DNA of 64,000 nt. Source: Thelonectria olida. Its lineage: Eukaryota; Ascomycota; Sordariomycetes; Hypocreales; Nectriaceae. The notes under the pieces were generated by a model. The model ran no database searches. It saw nothing but the letters and a program-made list of their open reading frames with translations, and was not told the DNA's origin. The position numbers were made by a program, and so were the translations under genes. The stretch is taken from positions 25,927 through 89,926 of the forward strand of contig JAGPYM010000077.1 of NCBI GenBank assembly GCA_020736575.1, in the 5' to 3' direction. Numbering within the stretch: position 1 is the stretch's first letter; the number at the start of each line of letters is the position of its first letter. Shown piece by piece: positions 22,860 to 34,026 of the stretch.

Positions 22860-25800
22860 TTAACTTGCATCAAGGCGGCCTGTGGCCAATGCAAACCGGA
22901 TCGTTGCTCGCACAGCTTCCAAGTTTGGTGTCCATTTTTGGTTGTCAGAAGGTGACTTCCCTCCAAGATAGAAGGAGATGTTGCCTCTCCGGGTGTCAGT
23001 GCACTGAAGCATCTCCGTGCGGTATGCCGTCCACTTTTGGCATCGGAAGAGAAAGTGTTCAACTGTCTCTCTCGCTCGTCCACAATCGCACCGGTCCGAT
23101 GGCACCGCTTTGACGTGGAAGAGGTATGCATTCAATCTCGCTATACCTGTTCTCAACTGAGCAAGCACACTGGCTTCCTTCCACGATAGTTGGTCATAGA
23201 GTTGTTTTGTGTGCTTACCCGGTAGTGCTGCATCGACTCGTTTGGAGTGTTTTCCAACTTTCTCTGGCAGTGACCAATTAGTATTCACTTTAGACCGTGC
23301 AGTGCTGAGCGTTGTGGATTGCATGCTGGGGAATTGCTTTTCAGGGGTAGCTCCCTGCTGTGTTGCTTTCCGAGCCTCGTCCTTGGCAAGCTTCAAGAGC
23401 CTGTTTTTGTCGCTAGAGGGAAGCCATAAGATCCTCAACACGTTTCCATCCTTTCGGAGCTCCTTAACAGAATCGTAGATACAGCGTATATATTCTTGAC
23501 CCGACTGCTGGCGAGGTTGCTTGACTGCAAGCGCGGCAGCTTTGTTACTCGTCATCAGTGCGATGCTGCGATGTCGAAGCTTTGGTATGGTTCGTCTTAG
23601 GGCATACGCCATTGCTGCCAGCTCTCCGCTGTACGGGTTCTGCTCTGTTCTCATGCCAAGAGTAAACGAGAAAGTCACGAGCTCTGACCCGCCTCGTATC
23701 GCTGCTGATATCTGGACTGCTCCACCAACACCTACTACATCGTTCCGAGCAGAGCTGCTCACCGCGATGCGTATGGCCCAGCCTGCTTCCGCCTCTTTCG
23801 CTGCTGCCTCATCAGTGATAGCTTCTACTCGTTCCTCCCATGGCGATAGCGTGAGAGGCTGAATGGTTTCCAGCTGCTCCATTGGTATGTCCCTTAGTGT
23901 TGTCGCTACCTGGTAGAGAGGTGATCGATATAACTTTCGGAATAGTCGTATGCGGGATGTCAACCTGCGAAGCGGGTTGGTGTCGGGCAATGTGTGGATA
24001 TCTGTCCACATCTTGATCGCTCTCCTCCAAAACCGTTGCCCGGCTGGGGCGATGTGAGCTTCTGCTTCTGCCACGCTTGTCGCTACAGTATTGAACGTCC
24101 CCACGATTGCCTGTGCCCCTGCTCTCTGAACCCTGTTGATCGGTGCCATGAGTCTGTCTGTGAACCTGTGCATCCACACATTGGACGCATAGTCCACCAC
24201 CGGGGCTACGGTGGCTGTGAACAATTGCCTTGCCGTTGCTGGCGACAGGCCCCTCAACTTCTTCAGTTCCATTGCTGCTACTAGCCCCTTGGAAGCAGCT
24301 CTTGCGATGTGTTCCTTGTACTTGAGCCCAGCGTCCATGACGACTCCTAGAATCTTGACATGGTGTTTCGGTTGCACTGTCTGTCCTTTGATTGTGAACG
24401 GCTCGGAGTCGGACTTGTAGTCCTTCCGGGTAAAGTGGATGATTGCCGTCTTGCTTGCCTCAAACGTCGCACCGCTCCTCCTCTCCCAGTCCAATGCGTC
24501 CTTGATAATGGATTCGACTTCCTTGCGGTTGCTGTGTGCTGTTGGACCTGCAACCCAAGCTGTAAAATCGTCCACGAATGCGATCGCCCCTCTATTGCTG
24601 TCGATCCGCCGCTGGACCAAATCCGCATTGAAGAAGAGAAACAGGATTGGAGACAGTGGAGAGCCTTGTGGGAGACCAGCTTGCGGTAATTCTCGAACCT
24701 CTGATGACTCGCCGTTGATTAGAATCGTTGCTGTGCGGTTTGAGCAGAATGCCTCTACCCATCGAAGTAGCTTCTCCGGGATGCCACGTGCTTTCATTCT
24801 CTGGAGCAGCCTTTCCTTGCAAACTCCATTGTATGCCCCCTTGACATCGAAACTGGCGAGACTCACCACCAGTCGACGTCGCCAAGCGATATAGATCTGT
24901 TCCTGCAATAGCAGAAGCGCTTGTTCCGCCGACCGCCGTTTGCGGGCTCCAAAGTGGTTCGTCGGGAGCAACCCGTACGTTTCCACAGCATGTGAGATCC
25001 TTTCAGCCACAACCGATTCCAATACTTTGCCAAGGGTGGCGAGCAGTGAGATCGGCCGCCAGGCTCTGGCCATCGTGTAGTCCTCTTTATCAGGCTTTTT
25101 AAGCGGTATGATCTTTGCATGCCTCCACTGGTCAGGCAGCGCTCCCTCCTCCAAGGACGCACAGAAAATGGACATCACCCAATGCTTGACTACTGGCCAC
25201 ACCTGCTTCCACACCGCCACTGGTAATCCATCTTCCCCAGGCGCCTTCCATGACTTTGCTACGAATAGTTGTCGTTCCACCTCCTCCAGTGTGATGTCGG
25301 GTATCACTACTGGGGCTCTCTGAGGCCTAGTGCCTTCGTCGTCGATGTCGTTCGGCAAGGGAGGAAAGAACGTGGACAGCAGCTCTTCTGCTTGTTCTCT
25401 GTGGTTCGTCGTAGCTGTCCCATCAGCCCTGACCAGCTGCGGTACTTTGCCAAACGCCGCATCATCTCCCGACTTCAGGTATTTAGCTGCCTCCCAGATG
25501 TTGTCGTTATCCGCAAGAAACTCGTTCCAGTGCTTCTTCTTTTGCTGCCTGATGGCACTATGATACTGCTTCGCAGCCCCTTTTGCCATCTCCTCCAGTT
25601 CCGTCCTGATTCTCCCTGCCCGTCTCTCGGTTCGAGAACGGTTCCTCCAGTACGTATATATTTGGCGAAGCTGTGTCAGATCCGTCGTCCACCATCGTTT
25701 GGCGTACGGCGATGGCTTGGCTTTTGGTGTCAGGGAGTGAACCGCCTCCGTAACCACCGACATCAACTTATCAGTCTTCTGTTGCACTGTGCCTTCCAAT

Positions 25801-26618
25801 GGCGTTGTCTGCAGCGCGCCTGCAATTCTTGCGTTGATTTCTTTCCAAGGCGCATTCTTCAAGAGAAGTCGTTCCTGCTGTTTTGGTGCGGGGACCGAGA
25901 TATCGAAGATCGTGTCAATCGCCCGATGATCCGAACCGTGTTCCGTCCCGTGTATCGCGCATTTGACGGTCAAGGCCGTCAACTCCTCCGAAGCCAGGGC
26001 CAAGTCGACCGTTGTTTCAAAGTCTCCGCCACTCCACGTCTTCGTTCCTCTGGGAAGCAAGCTGGTGAGACCAAGATCGTACATAAAGTCAATAATCTGG
26101 TCCGCTTCGCCCTGTCTTACTAACGAAACATCGTCTCCTCCCCATAGCTGGTCGTGCCGGTTGAAGTCTCCAACAACCACCACATCCACAACCCTGCCTG
26201 CATCTCTTCTCGTATCTATGATCACCTGGCGTAAGGCATCGCAGGTGTCTCGTAGAGCCTGAGCGTCTCCTCCTGGTACATAAACTGATACCACCAGGAC
26301 CAGCCTCTCAGGGAGCCGTAAGACAGCTGCCGTCATGTCCGGTGATTCTATCGGTATCTGCTCCGCCTCCACATCCTTGTTCACCCACAACATGCTCCGA
26401 ATCGCCCATCTGCTATCCCTCCAAATTGTAGGGACCATCTTGATCCATTTGGGGTGTCCCATGGGGACTGTAAGTAGTTTGCCGTCGATTTTCCGTGCCT
26501 GTGGTTCTTGGATCGCAATAACTGCAAAGTCTTGGAGTTGCTCGTCGTTCATTAGGCTCTCGTGTACCATATCCTGTTTTCGCACATTTAGTTGTATTAC
26601 CTGAAACATCCTACTCAT
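22860..26618 (-). CDS. LINE-2 ORF2: endonuclease, reverse transcriptase and degenerate RNase H
   Basis: About 1,252 residues from the ATG at 26618-26616 ([16 protein letters not shown]); a second ATG lies three codons on. Endonuclease motifs are [26 protein letters not shown] and GSDHRAI. Reverse transcriptase motifs are [23 protein letters not shown] and FVDD. The C-terminal RNase H-like fold keeps [12 protein letters not shown] (Glu), but the Asp positions are replaced: IAVSSS for the usual TDGS and MTSNKAAA for TDSxx[19 protein letters not shown] motif ends the protein. The ATG lies 8 nt inside ORF1 (ATGAGTAG), so coupled translation is likely. No stops. Confidence 0.92.
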   Translation of the reverse strand: MSRMFQVIQLNVRKQDMVHESLMNDEQLQDFAVIAIQEPQARKIDGKLLTVPMGHPKWIKMVPTIWRDSRWAIRSMLWVNKDVEAEQIPIESPDMTAAVLRLPERLVLVVSVYVPGGDAQALRDTCDALRQVIIDTRRDAGRVVDVVVVGDFNRHDQLWGGDDVSLVRQGEADQIIDFMYDLGLTSLLPRGTKTWSGGDFETTVDLALASEELTALTVKCAIHGTEHGSDHRAIDTIFDISVPAPKQQERLLLKNAPWKEINARIAGALQTTPLEGTVQQKTDKLMSVVTEAVHSLTPKAKPSPYAKRWWTTDLTQLRQIYTYWRNRSRTERRAGRIRTELEEMAKGAAKQYHSAIRQQKKKHWNEFLADNDNIWEAAKYLKSGDDAAFGKVPQLVRADGTATTNHREQAEELLSTFFPPLPNDIDDEGTRPQRAPVVIPDITLEEVERQLFVAKSWKAPGEDGLPVAVWKQVWPVVKHWVMSIFCASLEEGALPDQWRHAKIIPLKKPDKEDYTMARAWRPISLLATLGKVLESVVAERISHAVETYGLLPTNHFGARKRRSAEQALLLLQEQIYIAWRRRLVVSLASFDVKGAYNGVCKERLLQRMKARGIPEKLLRWVEAFCSNRTATILINGESSEVRELPQAGLPQGSPLSPILFLFFNADLVQRRIDSNRGAIAFVDDFTAWVAGPTAHSNRKEVESIIKDALDWERRSGATFEASKTAIIHFTRKDYKSDSEPFTIKGQTVQPKHHVKILGVVMDAGLKYKEHIARAASKGLVAAMELKKLRGLSPATARQLFTATVAPVVDYASNVWMHRFTDRLMAPINRVQRAGAQAIVGTFNTVATSVAEAEAHIAPAGQRFWRRAIKMWTDIHTLPDTNPLRRLTSRIRLFRKLYRSPLYQVATTLRDIPMEQLETIQPLTLSPWEERVEAITDEAAAKEAEAGWAIRIAVSSSARNDVVGVGGAVQISAAIRGGSELVTFSFTLGMRTEQNPYSGELAAMAYALRRTIPKLRHRSIALMTSNKAAALAVKQPRQQSGQEYIRCIYDSVKELRKDGNVLRILWLPSSDKNRLLKLAKDEARKATQQGATPEKQFPSMQSTTLSTARSKVNTNWSLPEKVGKHSKRVDAALPGKHTKQLYDQLSWKEASVLAQLRTGIARLNAYLFHVKAVPSDRCDCGRARETVEHFLFRCQKWTAYRTEMLQCTDTRRGNISFYLGGKSPSDNQKWTPNLEAVRATIRFALATGRLDAS

Positions 26619-27921
26619 GCCGGGTAGGATAGAGTTTCGGGCAGCTTCTGCTGAACGCCTCATGCGGCCCGCTGCAGTGCGCACACTTGGGTATCTGCAC
26701 CTGGCACTCACTGTGATGGTGGCCTTCAGCGGCGCACCTTGCACATACCCGATTCTTGCTGCACGAGAATGCCTTATGACCAAACTCTTGGCAATTATAG
26801 CATTGTTCCGGTCCGGTTCTCCGCTCGAATACACTAGTACATGCCGATTCACCTGCGACCAGAAAGTACCGTTCCTGCAAGAGTCTCCTGGCGTCGCTGT
26901 TTTTAGTAAGGTATACTACCATCGATCCATATGCCTTGGGGTTGATCTTTCGACTTAACCAGGCCACCTTGGCAATCTGGATTTCATTCTCCTGGCTCAA
27001 GGCTTCCATTGCTCCAGGGAGGACCTTACATTCCTGGTCGAAAACTGCCGTACGGTTCATGTTGTCAACTTTGACTGGGTACAGTTGGTCTCGAAGGACT
27101 CTTGCCCCTGGGGCCTTCTTAGCCTCGAGAATGGTCTTGATCTTCTGCATTTCTTCCTCGTTCCTACTAATGATCCTTAGGCGGTTGGCGTTCCGTCCAT
27201 CTCTGGTTACTGCGACGCATCGCCAGCTAAGTTGATCGCTAGACGTTCGCATTTCCTGTTCAACGGTCTTGCGAATCATTGCCGGTGTAGCGTCTCCAAT
27301 ATGATCCTCGGGCACCCTGGATGTGTCCACTGTACAGAACACCGGTTCTGGAGTTGCCGATCGGACGGTAGATGGAGATTGGCTGGGAATACTGATGGGT
27401 GTCATTCTGGCCGCGTCTGCATATGTCCGGCCCGGCGATCGTGGTGCCTGAGCCTTGTTCAGTGTATCCAGCTGTAGTCGGGTCTGCTCCAGCTCGCCGC
27501 AAACCTGAGTAAGCTGCTCTCGGACTTGTGATAATTCTTGCGCCATCTGGGCCGTAGTCCTAGTAACTTCTTCAGCCATGCGGTCACTAAGTTTGGCAAA
27601 CTCGAGCCGAAACTCCGCCTTCATCGATTCCATTCTCTTATTGAAATCCTGTTCTAAGAGTCGTTTCAGGCTCTGGGTCGCCTCGATCATGCTGCCAGCT
27701 GCCTTGGGCGTGGCCCGTTTCTTAGCTCGGGTATGACTCGGAGCTCCCTCACTGCTCTCCTCTTCCTGCCATTCCATATCACCTTTTTGCTGCTCGTTTT
27801 CCAACGCCCTCGCCGTTCTGGTCCTTTTACGCAGGGGACGATGATATCCCCCGCCCGGAACATCGGGTTCGCCTTCCATGACGACAATGACGTCTGACGC
27901 GGGGTTCGCAACAACAGACAT
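26611..27921 (-). CDS. LINE-2 ORF1: gag-like zinc-knuckle protein (436 aa)
   Basis: Starts at the ATG at 27921-27919 ([14 protein letters not shown]). A basic N-terminal region ([18 protein letters not shown]) precedes a long heptad-like coiled coil (about residues 85-165, [20 protein letters not shown] onwards). The C-terminus has CCHC knuckles ([43 protein letters not shown]). The middle domain ([14 protein letters not shown] and [18 protein letters not shown]) is closely matched in LINE-3 ORF1. It ends with TAG overlapping the start of ORF2. Confidence 0.9.
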   Translation of the reverse strand: MSVVANPASDVIVVMEGEPDVPGGGYHRPLRKRTRTARALENEQQKGDMEWQEEESSEGAPSHTRAKKRATPKAAGSMIEATQSLKRLLEQDFNKRMESMKAEFRLEFAKLSDRMAEEVTRTTAQMAQELSQVREQLTQVCGELEQTRLQLDTLNKAQAPRSPGRTYADAARMTPISIPSQSPSTVRSATPEPVFCTVDTSRVPEDHIGDATPAMIRKTVEQEMRTSSDQLSWRCVAVTRDGRNANRLRIISRNEEEMQKIKTILEAKKAPGARVLRDQLYPVKVDNMNRTAVFDQECKVLPGAMEALSQENEIQIAKVAWLSRKINPKAYGSMVVYLTKNSDARRLLQERYFLVAGESACTSVFERRTGPEQCYNCQEFGHKAFSCSKNRVCARCAAEGHHHSECQVQIPKCAHCSGPHEAFSRSCPKLYPTRHE

Positions 27922-28235
27922 CCGCCAAAGGCCTGAATCTCCGCCAAACGGCCACCAGGTATTTCAAAAGTTATAAAGAAGATAAATAATGAAATTTCGA
28001 GAGATTTCGAGTTTTTCCTAGTGAGGATCGAAGAAGAGTACAATCTGTCTTATGTATCAATAAGAAGGATTAAGTATGGGTGTCAAGGGGGTGAAGGTGG
28101 GTGCTTTGAGTTGACAGATTGAAAGTGAATCTCGGCCCGTAATTGCTTGATGGCACCGTGTGCACGGCCGGATTAACTCACGATCCGACCCAGGGCAGAC
28201 GAATGATTCAGTTCACGAAAGTAGTCAATCTATTT

Positions 28236-28495
28236 ATTTATTAACGCCCGGGCGGCTTAGCCGATTTATTGCTCTCGTCATCAGTGCTACACTGCGATAG
28301 CTACACTTTGGAAGGGTTCATTTCAGGGCATACGCATCGCCGCGAGTTCTCCGCTATGGGTTCTGCTCCGTTCTCATGCCAAGAGGAAACGAATAGAGAT
28401 CGGAATCTGAATTACTCCGCCGACGCCAACTACATCGTTCCGCGCAGAGCTGGTCACCGCGATGCGTATGGCCCAGCCTGCTTCCGCCTCAGGTG
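28236..28495 (-). mobile_element. Rearranged LINE-2-family fragment (3' tail joined to RNase H region)
   Basis: It opens with TTATTTATTAACGCCCGGGC, the 3' terminus seen in LINE-2 and LINE-3, and after about 15 bp runs straight into sequence matching LINE-2 at about 23550-23800 (GTCATCAGTGC..., GGTTCTGCTC..GTTCTCATGCCAAGAG, GCGATGCGTATGGCCCAGCC). The 3' UTR and the last ~230 codons are thus missing. Several small indels break the frame. Confidence 0.7.
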
Positions 28496-29387
28496 GAAAA
28501 TCTCCCATCATTGCGACGCATCACTCCGATGGCACCCGATGCCGTACGATCTGGTAACGACCCTTTCTCTGCTCGCTGACTACGTCGCGGTGCTATCCAA
28601 TGGTTTGATACGGTCGCTGTCGCCGGTCGGTGAGGAAACCCATCGTATTATTAGATTTGCTCTCGGGATTTCGCTTTCTATTCCTTCCGTAACTGCAATG
28701 GTAGCCTGTGCGAGTCGAAAAGTTGTACGGTCTGTAGGTGCGTGATGATCCACAAGGGTGGTGTGATGTTACGGATTAATATTCGGGGCGCAATGTAGAC
28801 AGCCTCTTGGCTTCGGAAGAAGTACGGCTACTCTGTCACGTACGACGAGGTCACCTGCAACCCCGCTCTGATTTTCCGCTGCTTTAGCTACGTTAACTTT
28901 CATCTTCGTTTCTTCTGCCATCCTATTGTTTGAGGATGCGCTAGGTATGTTCTTGCGGTGGTACCATTTCTTGTGTAAGATGGTTTGTTGAGAAGAGCGC
29001 CTGATAGCACTTATCCAACAGGACGTCATACCGCATCGACCTGATTCATCTTGGGCAGCGACGCATGCGTCATATAAAGCCCTCCAAACCGCTCCGCTTT
29101 CCCATCGCAGGCACCACCGCATCGCCTCAACGCCCGTTTAGAAATCAACCTCAGCAGAAATAGCCGGAAGAAAACGACCTTGATCATGGGGCAGTCTCCT
29201 AACCCTACCCTTAACTGCGCATTGACCCGTGAGTCTTCTATTTCTTGTAGATTCTTTGCTGACCATCTTCAGTTCTCCGGTAAATCGAAGTCGCCACCTT
29301 CCATGAACATAACTCGACATCGGAATCCACACCCGCGCGGTACCTTATAAGAATCCAGGACCTTCCGCTGTGATACCGATTTCGAGC
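28496..29387. other. No gene recognised
   Basis: Short open frames only; none has a recognisable motif. A TTATAA box near 29345 probably belongs to the small gene that starts at 29388. Confidence 0.4.
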
Positions 29388-29774
29388 ATGACGAAGATTA
29401 CAAAAGTAAAACTTGCGAGAACAACAGACGAAGAACTACTAGAAGAATGCAAGAATGAGGTACGAATAGAATCTTACAAGTGAGCGGATAAATGCTTAAG
29501 ATTCTCCAAGATGCAGTGCGGTGATTGCGACATTACCTGGATAAATCCTCCGAAAGGTACTCGAATACAACCCCCCGCAAATACAGTGGTCGTCGTCGTC
29601 GATGTGCCTGAGAATAAGGGGGCAATCCGCGTTTTCAAAACCGGTACCGATAAGCACCTTGGAACTGTGGGAACGGAAGACGCTGGGTATATGGTTGTCG
29701 TTCCATGGGACAACAGTTGGTGGTTCAGGGTCTCCGGATCTCTCACTGTAGGATATATTGTGCTGGCAGAATAA
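29388..29774 (+). CDS. Small orphan protein, two exons (about 111 aa)
   Basis: Exon 1 is 29388-29459 (MTKITKVKLARTTDEELLEE, 24 codons), exon 2 29511-29774. The 51-bp intron has a GTACGA donor and ends at CCAAG; an alternative CAG acceptor six bases later is also in phase. A TTATAA box lies about 40 bp upstream of the ATG. The second exon is rich in Val/Gly/Thr beta-strand-like segments (NTVVVVVDVPENKGAIRVF, GYMVVVPWDNSWWFRVSG) and has a CGDC motif at its start. No signal peptide or known domain. The stop is 6 bp from that of the gene on the other strand. Confidence 0.5.
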
Positions 29775-29780
29775 AACTAT

Positions 29781-30511
29781 CTACACTTTCGTACGCTGCA
29801 TAGCAAAATGATTTGTGAGCTCGGGAGAGATGGGGACGATGACAAAGGAATTCGCTGCCTCTGCGTATGTGTCTATTAGGTAGACCTTGCCCACCTCCTC
29901 ACCGGAATTCGCGATCATTCGAGCATCCTCCCAAGTGAGCTCGTAAGCGTCACCAGTGAATTGTGATGTCGCCGCCGCTGTGGCCCCGTGACCCGTACTT
30001 ATTGGAGTGACAGATAAAGGAATTGCAGGGTCCTTGTGTTGCCACGCCATCGTGGTGAGTTCGTTACTTGCTCGAGAGTCTTGAAAGAATGTCAATACAC
30101 TTCACACAGGATCTGCGCACGTTGCCTACATTTCAAGGTGTACGCATCGGCGATCTTCTGAAGATCACCTTGCACGAACTCCGTCTCCCGCTCTTTCATC
30201 TTGAAAGGCAGATCGACACGGGTGCGATCCTTCACTGAGGCAATGGCGGACACACCAAGTCCAACCGCGCACAGAACCACGCCTTTCCTCCCAAACACAC
30301 TCTCAACTCGCTGAAGAAGGTCCAGATAGAGTAACCTGTTGGCCATGGCCTTTGAGCCGGGAGGCGGTCTACCTTTTGCCAAGAGGGCGAATGCATCGTC
30401 AACCCTTGTCTCCTCTGCTGGTTTAAGTTTCATGCGGTTCTTCACGACCTTAGAGGTGTCGATCAGCTTGTCAACGACATCGTCAACAGAGGCGAGTTTC
30501 CGCTGGGGCAT
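29781..30511 (-). CDS. Orphan protein, two exons (226 aa), convergent with the preceding gene
   Basis: Exon 1 is 30511-30130, exon 2 30079-29781. The 50-bp intron (GTAGGC donor, TTGAC branch site, CAAG acceptor) restores the frame, joining TLK to YSRASNELTTM. The N-terminal half (MPQRKLASVDDVVDKLIDTS...) is helical and charged, with one hydrophobic helix (GVVLCAVGLGVSAIASV). The C-terminal half (DAYELTWEDARMIANSGEEV, SFVIVPISPELT) looks like a small alpha/beta fold. Not recognised. If the intron were not used, exon 2 could stand alone as an 89-residue protein starting at 30050. Confidence 0.5.
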
Positions 30512-31549
30512 TTTAATGGATGGAACAAGAACCAGCGTAAAGAGGGTGAATGGGCAACAAGTGATAGATTTGCACCTGAAAAGGTCGATAAAGGTCGGTA
30601 AAAGTAGAGATGGAATCAGAGCGGGTCCTCGGTCAAATGTTTTCCGGCCAACCCACTGCCGCGCCACCTAATACTCACGTGTCAAAACATTATTTGACAG
30701 AAGTATGTCCCCAAAAATACAATTTCGACCGTTTCAGACTAATTTCCGCCGACAAGCCTCATGGCCGCCCCACATCAGCAAGCGTGGCGCGTTGGCTCCG
30801 GTGCTTGGCATCTCCAAGTTTGAACAGTGGATTGGAGAGATCACAAAATATGTATGAACTCAATGATTACAGCAATGATGAACGAATACGACATGGTTCT
30901 CGCCTGGGTCTCGTGATGGTTTTGCATTGATACAGAGCAATCTGAGGCTATGCGGATTAGCCGCGACCTCGCCGTTTCGGCGTTGCTGCTGCTGCTATTG
31001 TTTGAGTCGAACCGGGCTAACGGGATGCTCCAGTACGGCAGCTATGCAGATCCATAATAAACCCCCGGCAGACAAGACAGGCCACCAGAACGAACAATAC
31101 TGCTGTGTTGGCCTGGACTTGGCAAGTCATGTGGCCAAATTGAGTGAGGCTGATACGTTAGGCGCCACCCCTACTGGTAATCGTGCACGTTTCATGATGA
31201 ACCACTTGAGTGATATCAGTGGACCCAGAACGACAAGGTCAAAAATGGTCGAAATTGGTCAAAAGGCATTGACAAGCGGTTGAATTCGGCTTTCTTCCTG
31301 AACCGAAGCTGCTGGGGGACCGTGCAACTTGTGGGAACCAGTCGATGCTTGATGAGGTCAGACTTTGAACGAGATAATCTCTCAGGCAAAAAAGGTCAAG
31401 AAAGGTGGGAAATGGTGGGAAACAGTCGAAAATGGTCGAAAAGGCCCGAAAGGGATTGATAAACAGCACAATTGGGCCCACTCCTCACATGAGGTGGACC
31501 TATTGATACTGCAGGTCAATTTCTGGCCGCATACGCAGGACCTTGCTTC

Positions 31550-31735
31550 GAAGGACAACCTGCCCCACCCGATCTGGTTGCATGACCGTAGTTCTGGTGG
31601 CTTGCAGAGTTGCGGCTGGTTGAACAACACACCATCGGTGAACGGCGATGAACCAACAGAAGGCCGCAGGCAATTGCGATTGACGAGGTCCCCTTTGGAG
31701 AACTGCCCCAGCAATCCTGTCGAAATGTGATTCTT
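31550..31735. repeat. Diverged direct repeat, copy A
   Basis: Shares GACCGTAGTTC.GTGGCTTGCAGA.TTGCGGC and the following blocks (AACA..ACC, GGCGA.G..CCAACA, GGAGAA) with copy B at about 32758-32940. Frequent mismatches and indels indicate an old family, possibly a short non-autonomous element. Confidence 0.5.
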
Positions 31736-31855
31736 GGTCCATCAACGCAGTCATAGAGGGCGTTTTCATTGCGATGTTCAAAATTTACATCTTCCCAACG
31801 CGTGAGATACTGGCAACATTCGGATATCAGGAACTATGCTCCAGAGCTCTCGGTT

Positions 31856-32071
31856 TTACGCTCTTGACCCGTCCGAGTTGTTGACCTCCTCATCGACCTT
31901 GCCTGTTTCAACTTCCGCCCCTTCGTCCTCCATTACCTTGGTTACATCGATCCCCTTACTTTTATCCTTCTTCGCTTCGACCTCTGTTCCCTCGTCTCCC
32001 TTCATTACATCGGTTGCAATGATGATTTTGTCGCTTGGGACTTTGCCTGAAGTTTGGCGTTCGCTTGACAT
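31856..32071 (-). CDS. Short acidic/lysine-rich ORF (71 aa), tentative
   Basis: Starts MSSERQTSGKVPSDKIIIAT and contains two similar units (ATDVMKGDEGTEVEAKKDK and VTKVMEDEGAEVETGKVD). It is entirely hydrophilic and probably disordered. The internal repeat suggests real coding history, but nothing else supports it. Confidence 0.3.
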   Translation of the reverse strand: MSSERQTSGKVPSDKIIIATDVMKGDEGTEVEAKKDKSKGIDVTKVMEDEGAEVETGKVDEEVNNSDGSRA

Positions 32072-32757
32072 AGCTGCGCTAGTAAAGTTAGCTTTGATCT
32101 TGATTTTCGACCTTGAGACTTACATTGTAGGTTCTGAGGATCACTTCTTTGGTATTAAATTGCTTAGGCTTAATGGGAACGAGCTCTCGGTCGTACAATG
32201 AAATCCATCATTCCTTTATAAGAGCCGAACTTGTGGCCTCAGCATGCAATGTCTCACTTATCCATCCACCTCGAAGACTGTGAGTGATGTACTGTGATTT
32301 CACCGGTGAGGCTGTAGTTGCCAACTCACTTACCTACCGATCCATGTCGCCTACCCCGTATTCATCCAGGATTGAGAACACTGATATCATCACGCAACTA
32401 GCTCAGGAGGCCAATGCCTTGTGTGTAGGGAGCGTGGATATTTGACCCATGCCTCAATAGGATGGGCTAATGCGGCCAGTTCGCCGGCCATCTTAATCAA
32501 AAGAGGCACCTTATTCACTTAGTGGAGTGGGAACACGCAATTAAGCCCCCAACAATGCCTCATTGTGATCAGGACGTGCATTAACTTGCGGACTAAAGCC
32601 CCTTTCCTAAGGGTGAATATGATATCTACGTCTTGGTGTTAATCTTTCCATGCATACTATGGACATACATGATGCGGCCTGTGTGGTGACTTCGACCCTG
32701 TTCGCCCCGGATTGCTGAAGTCGCGTAGACCACGGACGCGCATGATGTGAATGAGGC

Positions 32758-32940
32758 GTCTCGGTTCGAAAGAGAACCAGGGAGCCTCAGTAAGTCTGGT
32801 TGCAGGACCGTAGTTCAGTGGCTTGCAGAATTGCGGCCAGCTGAACAAGATACCTTTGATGGGCGGCGAAGTGCCAACAACAAGATTCCATTGGAGAAAT
32901 CGCCGAGCACCCCTGCTCAAGTGATGTTCCTTAATAATAA
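32758..32940. repeat. Diverged direct repeat, copy B
   Basis: Second member of the pair with 31550-31735, in the same orientation and 1.2 kb away. Its left end contains GGTTCGAAAGAGAACC, which resembles a pol III B box, so a tRNA-derived SINE origin is possible but unproven. Confidence 0.5.
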
Positions 32941-33319
32941 AGCTTACACGGAGATTCGATTTCATAAGGGATAACTCAGTATGAGATGTTTACGCATCCT
33001 AGGAGCCCGACCCTGTCGCCATTGACAAACCCTATCGTAAAACCGCTGGAGATACCCAATGACGTCTAGAGAGGTGCGTGATGGTGAAGGGTGCGCGTGG
33101 AGATGCCCGGCCCTGGGCAAGGACTCGACGTATAATAATGCCTATCCGCTAGGAATAAGGGGAGCGTTTTCACACTAGTCAGCTCAAAGACCTAAACAGA
33201 CTTGGTCATTATGACCTTTGTTAGCCCCGTACAACTCTCCCTCCTTCATTCAGCTTGGACAATATGCCTTCCACCTTTTCTGTGCCTTCTGATCCTTCCA
33301 AGGGTTGTTCAAAGGATGC

Positions 33320-33541
33320 TCAGCCCAATCTAGTACTTGCATATTCTCTTACTGCTTTCCTAAACGTAGACTTCGCATTCCTCAGGATAAGTACCACCAA
33401 CTCCTCATCCATAAGAATGTCCTGCAACTTGGAGGTTCCCTTAATAACATGCACGCTCTTCTTGTCCCTCAAAACAACCATGGCCTTGTACATGCGTCTA
33501 GAGGCGCTCGGAACACCAATCCGGAAGTGACTTAACATCAA
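33320..33541 (-). CDS. Short ORF (73 aa), possible gene fragment
   Basis: MMLSHFRIGVPSASRRMYKA then KGTSKLQDILMDEELVVLIL has the look of a compact folded segment, and the frame resumes after one stop (SFEQPLEGSEGTEKVEG) toward 33260. There is no known domain. It could be an exon remnant of a decayed gene. Confidence 0.25.
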   Translation of the reverse strand: MMLSHFRIGVPSASRRMYKAMVVLRDKKSVHVIKGTSKLQDILMDEELVVLILRNAKSTFRKAVREYASTRLG

Positions 33542-34026
33542 GCCTAATACAGTCCATGACTGGCGTCAGTCTACGTGATGACCCGCAGCCCAGTGCTCGG
33601 CTCGGTCGGTGGATGACACGTAGAACATCGGTGACGATCATCCGTGTTGGTTGCAGACAGTCGCTAGCGTGTACGAGTGCCATGAACGTGCATGATACGG
33701 GCCGCTCAACCAGCGACCTTGCCTCGCTGTGGGGTGTGGGGGTAGAACCTTTCAGCAGCCCGCTTTGAAAGCCCATCAGCTTGTCAGATGGAGGGTGGTT
33801 GGGAGCTTACTGAGTTTACAGTAACAGTTGCTCTCTTCGACATGCTGTGTGATACAAGTTGATCCGCAGCTGGGTTCATTGAAAAGCATAAGAATACCAG
33901 ATGCTCCCCTCAAAGGAACGGCATGTTCACATTCACACTCAGCTTTCATTTTCAGCCCCAAAATTGCACGCTGCCACTCAATTGAACGCCGCATTGTCTT
34001 CCCTAACAACCAGGAAGCTCCCAACA

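Larger units (their letters stand above)
22524..28061 (-). mobile_element. LINE-2: complete two-ORF non-LTR retrotransposon, 5,538 bp
   Basis: Bounded by a perfect 12-bp duplication. The 5' UTR is 140 bp, ORF1 is 26611-27921, ORF2 is 22860-26618, and the 3' UTR is about 335 bp. The 3' end (in element sense) reads CGCCGGGCGTAATAAATTG followed by TATTG repeats, a short simple-repeat tail rather than poly(A). The CCGGGCG...TAATAAAT end is shared with LINE-3 and with the fragment at 28236. Confidence 0.93.
22512..28073. repeat. 12-bp target-site duplication flanking LINE-2
   Basis: AAGAAGGATTAA at 22512-22523 (next to the 3' tail) is repeated exactly at 28062-28073 (next to the 5' end). Confidence 0.85.
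30512..34026. other. Long stretch without a clear gene
   Basis: About 3.5 kb of mostly unassigned sequence. It contains simple AAATGGTCGA-like motifs (31240-31455), a diverged direct-repeat pair (about 31550 and 32758) and two short minus-strand frames that could be coding (31856-32071 and 33320-33541), listed separately. Nothing else can be supported. Confidence 0.45.

Noticed and set aside
32760..32785. tRNA gene suggested by a GGTTCGAA string
   Set aside because: No A box, acceptor stem or anticodon arm could be drawn around it; it is kept only as a B-box-like motif in a repeat.
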